Assembly (NCBI GenBank): GCA_009779115.1
Contig: WREX01000007.1
Location: 1-38,663, forward strand
DNA length: 38,663 nt
Origin: Propionibacteriaceae bacterium
Lineage (GTDB): Bacteria; Actinomycetota; Actinomycetes; Propionibacteriales; Propionibacteriaceae
Reading direction: 5' to 3'
Under the pieces are notes generated by a model, which saw nothing but the letters and a program-made list of their open reading frames with translations, had not been told where the DNA came from and made no database searches. A program made the position numbers and the translations under genes. Positions 16,295-27,387 of the stretch are shown here, in pieces (position 1 is the stretch's first letter; each line of letters starts with the position of its first letter).

Positions 16295-19270
16295 TTACAA
16301 TTCATCCTCAAGTTCTTGTTGAATGCTCGCCCCCAACGGAAGCAGATCAGCCTCTGTGATAAATACTCTGTTTTCCGCCCTAATGCCAACTGATTGCGTC
16401 GCCGCACGACTCTCCAGCATCAACGCCTTCCAAGCATAACCACTGTACTGGCCATTGTACGCGCCGTAGAACAACATGGTTGAGTCATGAATCTCAAGGG
16501 ATATACAGCTTTCCAGATCAGCCCCCTCCCTTTCCCATTCAGCTTGATGAACCTTCAGTTCGAAAGATCCCGATTCGCTCATCCAAGTGGCAGCCACGCG
16601 GAAGGTGTCGTCACTGAACGGTCCAACATTGCGTAACCACATAAACTGGATAATGGCACTCACATCTGAGTAGTCGAAGGGCTCAAGTTCTACAGAGAAT
16701 AGTAGAGCACGCATCGCCTCTCCCGGTGGGGGGGGAGGGCACGTAAAGATACGCTTGCCATAAAGACTACCTGTCTCACCTGGGGCATTTTGATCCATTC
16801 TCGGAACAACCTGCTGCATCTCCTCTGGCGGTATCTTAGTGGCCTTAACACTGGCTAGGTGCTGGGATTCCAGCAACAGTCTTGCATGGTCGCTGTAACT
16901 CAATTCAATATTTCCCTCTCCTTGACCCATCTTTACCCCGTATACCTCACGAAGGTCTAACCAATGGGAATGCATTGTAGTCAGCCCTCGATGGGAATCC
17001 CAATACAAGTCCAAATCATCTGGATGATCCATAAAGTGAATGACCTTGTCTTGAAAATCCCTTGTGTCTCCAACTCGGAAGCGGAAAAGACCGCTGTCGC
17101 TCAGCTCTGATGCTCCACCTGCACTGGAACACAACACCGGCACGCCATGTGCTACCATCTCAAGAGCAATTTGAGGCAGATTATCCTCCCACAAAACTGG
17201 AACAATGCCAAGGTTGCAGCCATACAGAATCGCTCCCAAGTCGGAGTGTTGATAACTCACCCGAACACTCACCGAACGAAAATTACTGCACATACTGAAG
17301 ATTTCCGAATGCTCAACGTTCTTGGTCGTCATCACTAGATCAATTTTTCTGGCGTATTCCGGAGGGAAGCTATACAGCGCGTCTAACAGCCACGGATATC
17401 CCTTTTCTTCGAAATTAATATCACCTCCAAGGAAAACGAGGCGGAGTCCATCATGTCGATCTGCGAGAGAGCGTTGAACTTGTCCCTCAGCAACAGGTGA
17501 ACCAATATAGGATACAATGGTCTTTTGTTGATCGATTCCCTCGGCTGCAATAATTTCTGCCACTCGCTTGGATACAGCCAGAATAGAGTCGCAATTCTCA
17601 TTAATCTTTTCGACTGCAGTCCTGGCGAATTCGATCACATCTGTCGGACTGGCTTCCTCATCCAGTCTGTTCAAACCCAGGTCTCGAAGCCACCTACTTT
17701 GTGACATGCATTTTGCTCGATCATTGTTAAATAAGCCTCTTTCCCAAGTCTTACTGCCGATCTGTCGGTCGATGTCAGCATCAAGGCAGGAACGGCAGTC
17801 TGCAGCGGTATGTTCTGGCGTGCATATCCGATGCTTGTGTCGCATATAGTAATAACCAGTTGCGCACACGGTCATGTAGTTGTGAGCCGAATATATGAAC
17901 CTCGTGTCAGGCAATTCACGCCGTAAGTCAAAGATGTCAAGAGACAACCCTTCAACATTATTGAAATGAACAACTGAGAATCCTCCAAATCCCAGAATAA
18001 AATCCCGCAACACCGACTGGATTGCCGGATTTTCCACTGCAATACCAGGATTCATATAAATATTTCGCTGATCAGCAGGAACTGGAGAATTGACAATTTC
18101 AAATTGTTGCAGTTTACTACTACTCGTCTTACTGAGGCGCCTCACATAAGTGTCGGAGCGAGTGGAATCATATGCGAAGCCACTGGATAAGAAACATACT
18201 TCGGCTGTGGGCTCCATCTCCAAAATAGCTTCAACCAAATTACGACAATAGACCGTCACACCACCACCGACATCCCACGGATTATCAAAAGGAACATAGT
18301 TGTACAGAAGAATCCTGGTAGAAGGCTCGATCTCATATTCGTATAGTGGCGAATTCCATGTATAGTAAATCACCTGCATTTTAGGATCAAGCACTCTAAT
18401 GATGCTCTGGTCAAGAAGAAGCACAACCCTATGGGCCAATTTTTGGAGTCGATTGATATTTCCGTTCTCGTGCAAGAGAAGATCGACGAAGAGTAAAACA
18501 AGCTTATAGAGCGTCTCAATCGACGACTCCCGGGCCTGATTGTTGGCCAACACTTTGGGTAACACAGTGCCAAGCTTTTGGAAAGCCTGTGCACAAGTGT
18601 TGGTATCCACCCCTTCCTCACTGTCGTGGTCGATTCTGTGAGCCAGCGAGTAGGGAATATATAGCGCCGTATTCGCGACACCGCAGGCTTCAAAAACGAA
18701 TAAGCGTTTCGCCCACCTATCGTTGGCGATTGCACTTGAGAGTTCTGGCCTGAGGCCTGCTCTCTGCAACCAATCCCTGGAAAAGAAGAGGTCGCCCATG
18801 AAACACTCCTCCCAGAACGAGTCCCGTAAATCAGCAAAACTGAACTGTTCCACGATGCTTGATCGACTAGTTGCAGAAGACTCCGTGGGAAAAACTTCAG
18901 CACCGGATCTGGGCTCTGCGCGTGTGTGCCGGGCTAGAATCAGGTCTGGATAACCATTCTCTGAAGCGGTGGCAATCACACTGAGGGTTCGTTCGATATC
19001 CAACGCATCGTCTCGGCTCAGGAATGCCACATAGGAACCATGAGCAGACATCAATCCGGCGGCAGTCCGATCACCCCAAGTGATTCCCCCTTGCACTCCT
19101 GCCGGGTGCACGCTTCTACTATCGATCCCTAACTGGATAAAGGACTCTTCCCCGTCACTCACGATCACCTCAACCTGACTTTTCAGGTCTCGATCAAGCC
19201 CGTCAAAGCAATTGGCCAACCTCCAGGAGTGAACAGAGTCCATTGAGACAATCGACAATTGACATGACAT
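16295..19270 (-). CDS. GT4 glycosyltransferase with degenerate GT2 N-terminus and accessory domain
   Basis: 991 residues. About 1-280 looks like a weakened GT-A domain (SDGEE near 38, SRDDALD near 85 in place of a clean DxD). About 318-780 is a GT-B family 4 transferase: GGGV loop (335-338), a Cys-containing stretch (C483, C492, C495), and the donor-binding segment EDNLPQIALEM (695-705) followed by a GGASE turn. Residues from about 850 form a beta-rich domain with no catalytic motif. A C8 run (G8 on the plus strand, 16728-16735) encodes the proline stretch at 845-849 just before that domain. GAGGAGG precedes the ATG. It is 24 nt downstream of glf and surely co-transcribed. Confidence 0.85.
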   Translation of the reverse strand: MSCQLSIVSMDSVHSWRLANCFDGLDRDLKSQVEVIVSDGEESFIQLGIDSRSVHPAGVQGGITWGDRTAAGLMSAHGSYVAFLSRDDALDIERTLSVIATASENGYPDLILARHTRAEPRSGAEVFPTESSATSRSSIVEQFSFADLRDSFWEECFMGDLFFSRDWLQRAGLRPELSSAIANDRWAKRLFVFEACGVANTALYIPYSLAHRIDHDSEEGVDTNTCAQAFQKLGTVLPKVLANNQARESSIETLYKLVLLFVDLLLHENGNINRLQKLAHRVVLLLDQSIIRVLDPKMQVIYYTWNSPLYEYEIEPSTRILLYNYVPFDNPWDVGGGVTVYCRNLVEAILEMEPTAEVCFLSSGFAYDSTRSDTYVRRLSKTSSSKLQQFEIVNSPVPADQRNIYMNPGIAVENPAIQSVLRDFILGFGGFSVVHFNNVEGLSLDIFDLRRELPDTRFIYSAHNYMTVCATGYYYMRHKHRICTPEHTAADCRSCLDADIDRQIGSKTWERGLFNNDRAKCMSQSRWLRDLGLNRLDEEASPTDVIEFARTAVEKINENCDSILAVSKRVAEIIAAEGIDQQKTIVSYIGSPVAEGQVQRSLADRHDGLRLVFLGGDINFEEKGYPWLLDALYSFPPEYARKIDLVMTTKNVEHSEIFSMCSNFRSVSVRVSYQHSDLGAILYGCNLGIVPVLWEDNLPQIALEMVAHGVPVLCSSAGGASELSDSGLFRFRVGDTRDFQDKVIHFMDHPDDLDLYWDSHRGLTTMHSHWLDLREVYGVKMGQGEGNIELSYSDHARLLLESQHLASVKATKIPPEEMQQVVPRMDQNAPGETGSLYGKRIFTCPPPPPGEAMRALLFSVELEPFDYSDVSAIIQFMWLRNVGPFSDDTFRVAATWMSESGSFELKVHQAEWEREGADLESCISLEIHDSTMLFYGAYNGQYSGYAWKALMLESRAATQSVGIRAENRVFITEADLLPLGASIQQELEDEL
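16728..16735. repeat. G8/C8 homopolymer inside a coding region
   Basis: Eight consecutive G on the plus strand, read as CCCCCCCC in the GT4 gene. Long C/G tracts are known slipped-strand sites in phase-variable surface genes. A one-base change here would shift the frame after residue ~848, leaving the catalytic domain but removing the C-terminal module. Confidence 0.6.
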
Positions 19271-19294
19271 GCAATCCTCCTCGCGCTGCTCACC

Positions 19295-20491
<1,197 letters not shown>

Positions 20492-20539
20492 TCACCGGAT
20501 ATGTCGTACATAAACGTCACGGGGTCAAACACGACCAGA

Positions 20540-22780
20540 TCAGGGACGTGTCTCTTGGGACTCGGGAGTTTCATTCCTCTCTGCCTCTATGAGCTGAACC
20601 AATTCATTCACCGAGTTGCGGATGCTGGCAAGCATCTGCTGCTGCTGGTCCAACCGCTTCTCTAGGGTCTTCATTCTCCGAGCAAATCCTGCACGAGAAG
20701 GAGGAACGACTCTTCTCAGGGGCTGCACAATCCAATCCGATCGACCGACCTTCCAAAGATTAAGCAGAACATTCGGATGTCGTTGGAGATCCCTCAAGAA
20801 GTTGCTCTGTGCCTTATTGAGATTCTCCGTTGCCCCCAACAGATGGTGTTTGGAGAGCAACTTGAGGAACTTGCGTATCTGTAGACTCTTCCCTGGCTCA
20901 GGGCATGATGTAATGGCTCCATACATGAACTCAAGTGCAAGTTGCAAGACCTTATCGGGACTTGCGGCTTCACTATAAGAGTAAATAATGTCAAGCACTT
21001 CAGAAATGATCGTCAATTGTTTCTGTGTGAATCTTGAGGGATTGTTTGTTGCCGTGTTCATGAGAGAGTTTGCTCGATAGTGACGATAGCGGTACAACTC
21101 ATCGCTCAGGGTGACAACCCCGTGTGTTACCTTGGGAAACGCCAGGAACGAAAAAACAACATCCTCCCCAAAAGGAGTACCTTCCGGGAACGTCAACTCG
21201 TTGTCCAGCAGGAAATCCCGTCTAAAGCAGTGGCGCCATGAAAACACCCGAAAACAAGACTCATTAAAGAGATCATCCAGGGTGATCCGTTCCCGGTAGC
21301 CCTTCATTACTGTAAGCGTCTCGTGTAGCCATTGAGAAGGTCTGGGGACTCCGGGGTAAATGGTGGTTCCAAAGACAACAGCATCAACGGGATCTCTACC
21401 GTCGAGAGTCTCGTGCAAGACCTCACAGCATTTGACCGATACCCAGTCATCAGAATCGACAAATAGGACGTACTCGCCTTGAGCGATTTTCAATCCGGCG
21501 TTGCGAGCAGACGATAGTCCGCCATTGTTCTTGGTGATCACACGTACTCTGGAGTCCCTCTGGGCGTATTCCTTGAGAATCAACGCCGAATCGTCCGGAG
21601 AGCCATCATCCACACAGATGATCTCTATGTCTTCAAACGTCTGATTGACCAAACTTTCGAGGCACCCGCGGAGATAGGCCTCAACCTTGTAAACAGGCAC
21701 GACCACACTAATAAACGGTGTATCAACACTGGGGTGAGGTACAAAGCCAGCAGGAATTGGATGAATGGTGGCCTTTGCTCCAAGCTTCTGAGCTTTCTCA
21801 TCCTCGCGCCATGTGTGGTACGACATCGGCTCATGAGCAATGGATTGGAAACCTTCTTTTTTCCATTGTTGCCGACTGAAAAAATTCCAATTGACCTTGC
21901 CGTCATCAATCAGGTGGTTGAACCATTCCGATACCCGTACGAGGAATGGGTACTTCAGCGTTTGATCCAGCCGCTCGTAATTCCAGATAAACGAGTCATA
22001 GATCGTGGGGACCTCGATGCCATACAGGGAATGCAAATCAGGAGAGCTTTCGATGAACTCCTCAATTGCTTCATATTCATCGCAGACACAAAATGCTTTA
22101 CCACGAGAGTTCACTGACGACTCTTCATTATCCTGTCTGTAGTGAATGTAGGCTCTGCTCACACACGTCATCCTGTCTGCCAAAGCAAAAGCTTTGAAAG
22201 CAAACGACGTGTCCTGATACGACGCTCCTGGAGTTTCTAGGAACTCGATGTGATTGCTGGTGACAAATTCTCTGGAGTAGATCGCCGACCAGATCGATGG
22301 CTTCTTGCGAAACAGCTTCGCTCCGTCATAGTTCCGTGGAGTGATCGTGATTCCGTGCTCGGTGTAATCAAAGTACTCAAATACTTCCGAACGTACTGAT
22401 GGAGCAGTCCAATCCATATAGAAGTTACTCTTCACGATCTGAGCGTCATTGGCCTCAGCGAAATCGGACAACTGTTCAAACATGATTGGATCCGCCCAAT
22501 CATCACTTTCAACTATGCCAATGTATTTCCCCGTTGCCTTGCGGATCCCCCGATTCATCGAATACCCATACCCATGGTTTGGATGACTCAAGATGGTGAT
22601 ACGCGGATCAGACTTCGCAAAGCTTTCCATGATTGCCAGGCTGCCATCAGTTGATCCATCATTGACACAAATAATCTCAATATTGCGAAGAGTCTGTGAC
22701 ACAACACTGTGTAAGCATTTCGGCAAATAACGCTCTACGTTGTAGACAGGCACAATAATAGACACAAGCGGAGTTGCCAT
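20540..22780 (-). CDS. Tandem family 2 glycosyltransferase
   Basis: 746 residues with two complete GT-A domains. The first (about 1-300) has PVYNVERYL, NDGSTDGS (40-47) and ESDDW (91-95). The second (about 354-590) has VVVPVYKVEAYL, DDGSPDDS (391-398) and DSDDW (442-446). Both keep the acidic metal-binding motif, so both may be active and could add two different sugars or alternate linkages. The C-terminal ~40 residues are rich in Q, E, L and R and look like a coiled coil that may mediate oligomerisation or partner binding. GAGAGAGG lies 6 nt before the ATG. It is the first gene of the operon with glf and the GT4 gene. Confidence 0.92.
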   Translation of the reverse strand: MATPLVSIIVPVYNVERYLPKCLHSVVSQTLRNIEIICVNDGSTDGSLAIMESFAKSDPRITILSHPNHGYGYSMNRGIRKATGKYIGIVESDDWADPIMFEQLSDFAEANDAQIVKSNFYMDWTAPSVRSEVFEYFDYTEHGITITPRNYDGAKLFRKKPSIWSAIYSREFVTSNHIEFLETPGASYQDTSFAFKAFALADRMTCVSRAYIHYRQDNEESSVNSRGKAFCVCDEYEAIEEFIESSPDLHSLYGIEVPTIYDSFIWNYERLDQTLKYPFLVRVSEWFNHLIDDGKVNWNFFSRQQWKKEGFQSIAHEPMSYHTWREDEKAQKLGAKATIHPIPAGFVPHPSVDTPFISVVVPVYKVEAYLRGCLESLVNQTFEDIEIICVDDGSPDDSALILKEYAQRDSRVRVITKNNGGLSSARNAGLKIAQGEYVLFVDSDDWVSVKCCEVLHETLDGRDPVDAVVFGTTIYPGVPRPSQWLHETLTVMKGYRERITLDDLFNESCFRVFSWRHCFRRDFLLDNELTFPEGTPFGEDVVFSFLAFPKVTHGVVTLSDELYRYRHYRANSLMNTATNNPSRFTQKQLTIISEVLDIIYSYSEAASPDKVLQLALEFMYGAITSCPEPGKSLQIRKFLKLLSKHHLLGATENLNKAQSNFLRDLQRHPNVLLNLWKVGRSDWIVQPLRRVVPPSRAGFARRMKTLEKRLDQQQQMLASIRNSVNELVQLIEAERNETPESQETRP

Positions 22781-23404
22781 TGATTACCTCTCTCCAGAGC
22801 TATTTTGCCTTTCTGCGAGGATCAGCGTAACACACTCGTGTCAACTCGAACACAGCGTGTGAAATCCCTAGACGATCGCTTGAAACCCTCTGTCGGCACT
22901 CACAGCCCCCACACGGTTTCCAGGCAAAACTACACAAGTTCCGGTAAATCACATTTCGAGATGTACTCCGGAATTGGTCCTGCGTAAGACCGCTCATCAT
23001 CACAGATACCGTAAGCATACATGGATCAAAAATAATACCTGTTTGGTGTCCGGAAAGCAGAAAATGAAGTCACAGGACCAACGGGCTTGCCTAGTCCAGA
23101 CGTCAATTCCAGTACGTTAGAGTCATTGCCACTGGAGCCGTAAACTGCATCCTTCTGTCCCTTCGTGTAGCCCATCTGTTTCACTCTGAGCGCGATAAAG
23201 GCTGATCTCAGCACTCACGAGGAAACCAGGTGTGACGAGACCCGGTACAAGGTGACAGCCCCTCCGATGTCTCGCCCGATCGAGCAGCACTGGCCCTATA
23301 CCATCAGGATTGGAAGGGTCCCATATACTCTGATGGTGTGACCTGCATACCTGGCATTTATCTTTCTCGAGTCTTCGATAGACGAGGTTGAGAAGGAGCC
23401 ACTC
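22781..23404. promoter_or_regulatory. Divergent intergenic region
   Basis: 624 bp upstream of the tandem GT2 (-) and of the GT2-TagF gene (+). Both promoters should be here. No reading frame in it has a ribosome site plus a recognisable product, and I saw no clear repeat. AGAAGGAG at 23391-23398 is the ribosome site for the frame entered at ACG 23405. Confidence 0.4.
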
Positions 23405-26032
23405 ACGAGCAAATATCTCTTCACCATCGTCATCCCCATCTTCAATTCCGCGAAGTACCTCCCCGCTACACTCCATTCACTCGACTGGCAGACCTACCCA
23501 CATTCGCGCATTCAGATCATTTTGGTTGATGACGGTTCCAACGATGAGTCAGGCTCCATCGCCCACGCCTGGGCATCCGATAGAAAAAACGTCGCCGTGA
23601 TGACACAAACTAACAGTGGTCCTTCTGTCGCCAGGAACCGAGGACTGGACGCGGCCGCAGGAGAATGGTTCGCCTCAGTTGATGCCGACGACATCCTTGA
23701 CAAACACTATTTCGCCTCCGTCGCCGATGTGCTCGACAGGGATCTCGACAAGGTGTCTTCAGCCGTGTGCACACACCTTTGGATGCTCGATAGCCAGACT
23801 GGTCGCGCGAATGACACACATGCGTTGGGTGAGAAGTTCAGACATGGTGACAGACTGGTTGATCTTCGAGATGAACCGAGTGCTTTCGCCCTGAGCAGCA
23901 CCACTTTCTTGCGAACAGCAGTCCTGCGGGAAAACGGTCTTCGCTTTGATCCGGCTGTTCAGCCGACTTTCGAGGACGCCCATCTCATCGGAAGATACCT
24001 TGCGTGTTTCGAGGCCCCGGTGATGGCGATCGCTTCACGTGCTCGTTACTATTATCGTCATCGGGTAGCACTTTCGACTTCCCTGACTCAAGCCACGTGG
24101 CAGAAATCCGAAAACTATACCGTTGTCCCACGCGTGGGGTATCTCGGCATGCTCACTGCCATCCAGGCCAGGCTCGGACAAACCCCACTTTGGGCCCAAT
24201 ACATGATTCTGTACTCAATCATGTGGTATCTGTCTGAAGAACAGTCGATGACTTCAAAGACAGCCTGGGTCGACACTGAGACCGCGACCCAATTCCTCCA
24301 AACGCTGGAACAGATCATGAGATATATCGACCTCAGTACGATCGAAGATTTCCCTGTCACTCAACTAACCTGGGAGATGAGACAGGCTCTCCTGGTACGG
24401 TTCAAGGCTTACCCACAAATGCCCCGTGTCTTCAATCTTCCCAAGAGAGGGAGGATAGCTCGCGTGACAGTCTTCTTCCACGGAGATTCTCCCGCTTTCT
24501 CTATCAGATCCGATGACGGCACCCGAGCTTTCGATATTGAAATGCAGCGTTCCCATGTCTATTTCGGTGAGGAATGGGCGACTCAAGTGACATTGGCCTG
24601 GGACACGGGCACAACCGAACCGACCTCAGACTCTGTATGGACCGATGGTGTCCAGACACAGCTCAGGCATGTTATCCCTCCGCAACGACAGTCACCAACC
24701 ACCAGTCGATTCCGGTTCAGCTCAGAACAATCAGATAATGGGCTTGATCGGGTTGTCGATCAGATCGGGAGAGTCTTGAGGATAGCCCCCCTGGCGACAA
24801 GCCGATCCATGCCACGGACTGTCACAGAGAGTCTGAGTCGTCAACGCGATCGACTCATTCACCGGCACCGCATCCGGATGACGAAAGCAGTACAGCGCAA
24901 AACTAGTAACGGTCGTTGGCCACAGTACGCCAACGCATGGGTGGTCATGGATCGAACGAACACTGCCGACGACAACGGGGAACACCTGTACCGCTATCTC
25001 AAGTTCTCTCGACCTGAAATAAACGCATACTTTTTATTGTCAAAGACCTCACCACACTGGAATAGGCTTGCATCCGAGGGGTTTCGTCTAATCGAATACG
25101 GCAGCAGGATGGCGACAGTGATTGCTCTCCACGCGGCAGTGAGGATCTCCTCGGACATCGTGCCATCCTGCCTGTATCCGGTGACCCAACAAGATGATGA
25201 TGCGTTGCCAGGCATTTTCGTCTTTCTTCAGCACGGAGTCATCGTAAACGACTTGTCCCGGTGGGTGAACGGCAAACCGATTGCCTTGATGACCACTTCC
25301 ACGTTGGCAGAATGGGCCAGTATCGTTGGGCCTGGTTCTCCGTACTCCCTCACCACGAAGCAAGTCGAACTTCTGGGGCTCACTCGCTGGGATCGGTTGA
25401 CGACCCTTCGGTCGGCTCAAGTGAATACAGACACTATTCTTGTCGCCCCGACGTGGCGCGCCGATCTGGAACGCGATCTGGCAACATGTCTCAACCAGGA
25501 TTCCCGGCGTCAAGTTTTCGAAGAGTCCGACTATTGGCAGGCTTGGCATAAACTACTTCATTCTCCAGCTCTTGCTTCCTCCGGCAAGCATATTCACTTG
25601 ATTCTCCACCACCGTCTGAACGCTCTGGTTCCCGAACTCGACTTGCCACCCTACGTCACCCGACTCACTGGCGATGAGATCAACTACCAACAAGAATTGT
25701 CCAGAGCATCGCTGTTCATCACCGATTTTTCTTCGCTGGCATTCGATGCAGCCTACGTGGGTTTGCCTGTGGTCTACTACCAGTGCGACAAAGATAGTTT
25801 CCTCACAAGCCATACATCTCGGCCGGGGTATTTCTCCCATGAACGCGACGGGTTCGGACCAGTCGTTTACGACGCGGAGGCAGCCTGCGTCGCCATCCAG
25901 AACATCATGGATGCCCACTACACAACCAGTGAACCCTACCTGTCCCGGATACAGAATACTTTTGCCTTTCACGACACCGATAACTGTGCCAGAACTGTCG
26001 CTGCCATCGAACGGAAACTGAAGGAGACGTGA
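23405..26032 (+). CDS. GT2-TagF fusion; apparent ACG start
   Basis: About 875 residues. The N-terminal GT2 domain (TIVIPIFNS, VDDGSND at 41-47, DADD at about 93-96) is followed by a linker with a beta-rich stretch (about 350-400). The C-terminal CDP-glycerol glycerophosphotransferase-like domain (about 510-875) has QHG near 609-611, GLTRWDRL, PTWR and DFSSLAFD near 774. It probably adds a sugar and a polyol phosphate to the glycan. No ATG, GTG or TTG lies in frame between the upstream stop (23339-23341) and TTG 23522. A perfect AGAAGGAG (23391-23398) sits six bases before ACG 23405, where an ATG would be expected. Starting at TTG 23522 would remove the first strand of the GT-A fold. Confidence 0.85.
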   Translation, partial: TSKYLFTIVIPIFNSAKYLPATLHSLDWQTYPHSRIQIILVDDGSNDESGSIAHAWASDRKNVAVMTQTNSGPSVARNRGLDAAAGEWFASVDADDILDKHYFASVADVLDRDLDKVSSAVCTHLWMLDSQTGRANDTHALGEKFRHGDRLVDLRDEPSAFALSSTTFLRTAVLRENGLRFDPAVQPTFEDAHLIGRYLACFEAPVMAIASRARYYYRHRVALSTSLTQATWQKSENYTVVPRVGYLGMLTAIQARLGQTPLWAQYMILYSIMWYLSEEQSMTSKTAWVDTETATQFLQTLEQIMRYIDLSTIEDFPVTQLTWEMRQALLVRFKAYPQMPRVFNLPKRGRIARVTVFFHGDSPAFSIRSDDGTRAFDIEMQRSHVYFGEEWATQVTLAWDTGTTEPTSDSVWTDGVQTQLRHVIPPQRQSPTTSRFRFSSEQSDNGLDRVVDQIGRVLRIAPLATSRSMPRTVTESLSRQRDRLIHRHRIRMTKAVQRKTSNGRWPQYANAWVVMDRTNTADDNGEHLYRYLKFSRPEINAYFLLSKTSPHWNRLASEGFRLIEYGSRMATVIALHAAVRISSDIVPSCLYPVTQQDDDALPGIFVFLQHGVIVNDLSRWVNGKPIALMTTSTLAEWASIVGPGSPYSLTTKQVELLGLTRWDRLTTLRSAQVNTDTILVAPTWRADLERDLATCLNQDSRRQVFEESDYWQAWHKLLHSPALASSGKHIHLILHHRLNALVPELDLPPYVTRLTGDEINYQQELSRASLFITDFSSLAFDAAYVGLPVVYYQCDKDSFLTSHTSRPGYFSHERDGFGPVVYDAEAACVAIQNIMDAHYTTSEPYLSRIQNTFAFHDTDNCARTVAAIERKLKET

Positions 26033-27304
26033 TCAGAGCTTCAGCGACTGACGCACGTTGCGTACCCTGGCTATCAATGCTTGAGACGTTCCAGGTTCAG
26101 CCTGCGTATCCATCGCCCGTGTCAGGGCAAAGCGTCTGGCGGTGAAGTCCCCAACCGATACTGGTTTGGGAAAACGAATGGATTTCAACTTCTGGTCGAA
26201 TTTTCGTGGTGACTGACCTGGGAGGTACACGTGGGCTAGGTCGTTGCGCCGCAGGAACTCAGTCACGCGCTCCCATCGCTCGCTGTGACCCGTGAGAGTC
26301 GCCTCCCAGCTGGCCCCGGCGTAAAGGTCAGCGGCGTCGACATCAGTCTGGCCTGTCAGGATCTGGCGGGGGATTTCGTGGTAGTCGGCCAATTCCAAAG
26401 TACGCGAGTCGTGCGCAAGAACAACGGCAGGGACACCGGCCAACAAGGCGACGATATTCCCGTGAATCCTGGAGCCGAATGAGAAGTCGAAGCCGGACAG
26501 ATGGCGAATCCAGGTGGTCGGGTCCACACAGAACCTGGTCCTGTTCTGGCTCAACAGCGGGTGGTCCAAGGTGGTTGGAGAACCCTCTGGTTGGGGCTTC
26601 TTGGCATAGTACGTCCCGGTCAGCATCAGGCCCAGGGTGAGGTGGTCTTGGGCTGTATATATAAGGTTCTGATATCGTGCAGCGTGGTCTAATGAAATTG
26701 GCCCCATTTTAGGGACATACGGAGAGATATTCATCGAGATGCGTGATTGTTCCGTGATGGCCTCGACCGTCTTTGTGATGCTCAGGTTCGGCCCGGCCAT
26801 GAACATGGACGGACAACCGATCACGTCGACCACATCGGACCCAAAACCCAGGCGCTTGAGATAGCCGGCTGTGACCTCTCCACGGACGCCCATGGTGGCC
26901 GACCGGTTCAACACGCTTGAAACAAACTCTTTCACGATGGCGTCGAGGCCGGAGGCTGGGATTCGCCCGCTCACTGGGCCCTGGCAACCTACGCCGAGGA
27001 CCACGACGGGGATGGTGAGCCGATTGAAGAGGTCGGTCATCGCCTGGAGTTCATCGGTGAAGGATTTCCGGAAGGCATCAGCCAAAGGCACGACGACCAA
27101 GTCGTAATTTGCGTTGACTCGATCTGGGTCAAGGTTCACGAATTTGCGGGCGTCGATCTTCGTCCCCTGCGTGGACAGAAGTCGGTAGACCGATTGGGAA
27201 AAGACCAGGTTGCCGACATTGTTGCCGATGAGGTTCTTGGAGAGAGTCTTGCCCGCGCTGGCCACACGGAACGGGCTCTTGTGAGCACGTAGCAGAATCC
27301 GCAT
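26033..27304 (-). CDS. Polysaccharide pyruvyltransferase family protein
   Basis: 423 residues of a second type of pyruvyltransferase fold, distinct from the DSFHG proteins on the left. It has an N-terminal GNNVGN loop, a VVVLGVG strand, an RGEVT segment and GSRIHGNIVALLAGVP near the C-terminal third, the equivalent of the DSFHG helix. It is predicted to attach pyruvate to a sugar of the surface polymer. ATG 27304 is chosen because AGAGG lies 5 nt upstream; a GTG at 27310 overlaps that site. It lies 77 nt downstream of the GT2 gene and is probably co-transcribed. Its stop codon directly abuts that of the convergent gene ending at 26032. Confidence 0.85.
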   Translation of the reverse strand: MRILLRAHKSPFRVASAGKTLSKNLIGNNVGNLVFSQSVYRLLSTQGTKIDARKFVNLDPDRVNANYDLVVVPLADAFRKSFTDELQAMTDLFNRLTIPVVVLGVGCQGPVSGRIPASGLDAIVKEFVSSVLNRSATMGVRGEVTAGYLKRLGFGSDVVDVIGCPSMFMAGPNLSITKTVEAITEQSRISMNISPYVPKMGPISLDHAARYQNLIYTAQDHLTLGLMLTGTYYAKKPQPEGSPTTLDHPLLSQNRTRFCVDPTTWIRHLSGFDFSFGSRIHGNIVALLAGVPAVVLAHDSRTLELADYHEIPRQILTGQTDVDAADLYAGASWEATLTGHSERWERVTEFLRRNDLAHVYLPGQSPRKFDQKLKSIRFPKPVSVGDFTARRFALTRAMDTQAEPGTSQALIARVRNVRQSLKL

Positions 27305-27387
27305 CGGCACCTCTGAATTGTCGCGAGTCCCGGTTCTCTGCCCGGATCAGGTACTCATCTTACCTTGAAGTCCCACAATGCCTGTCG

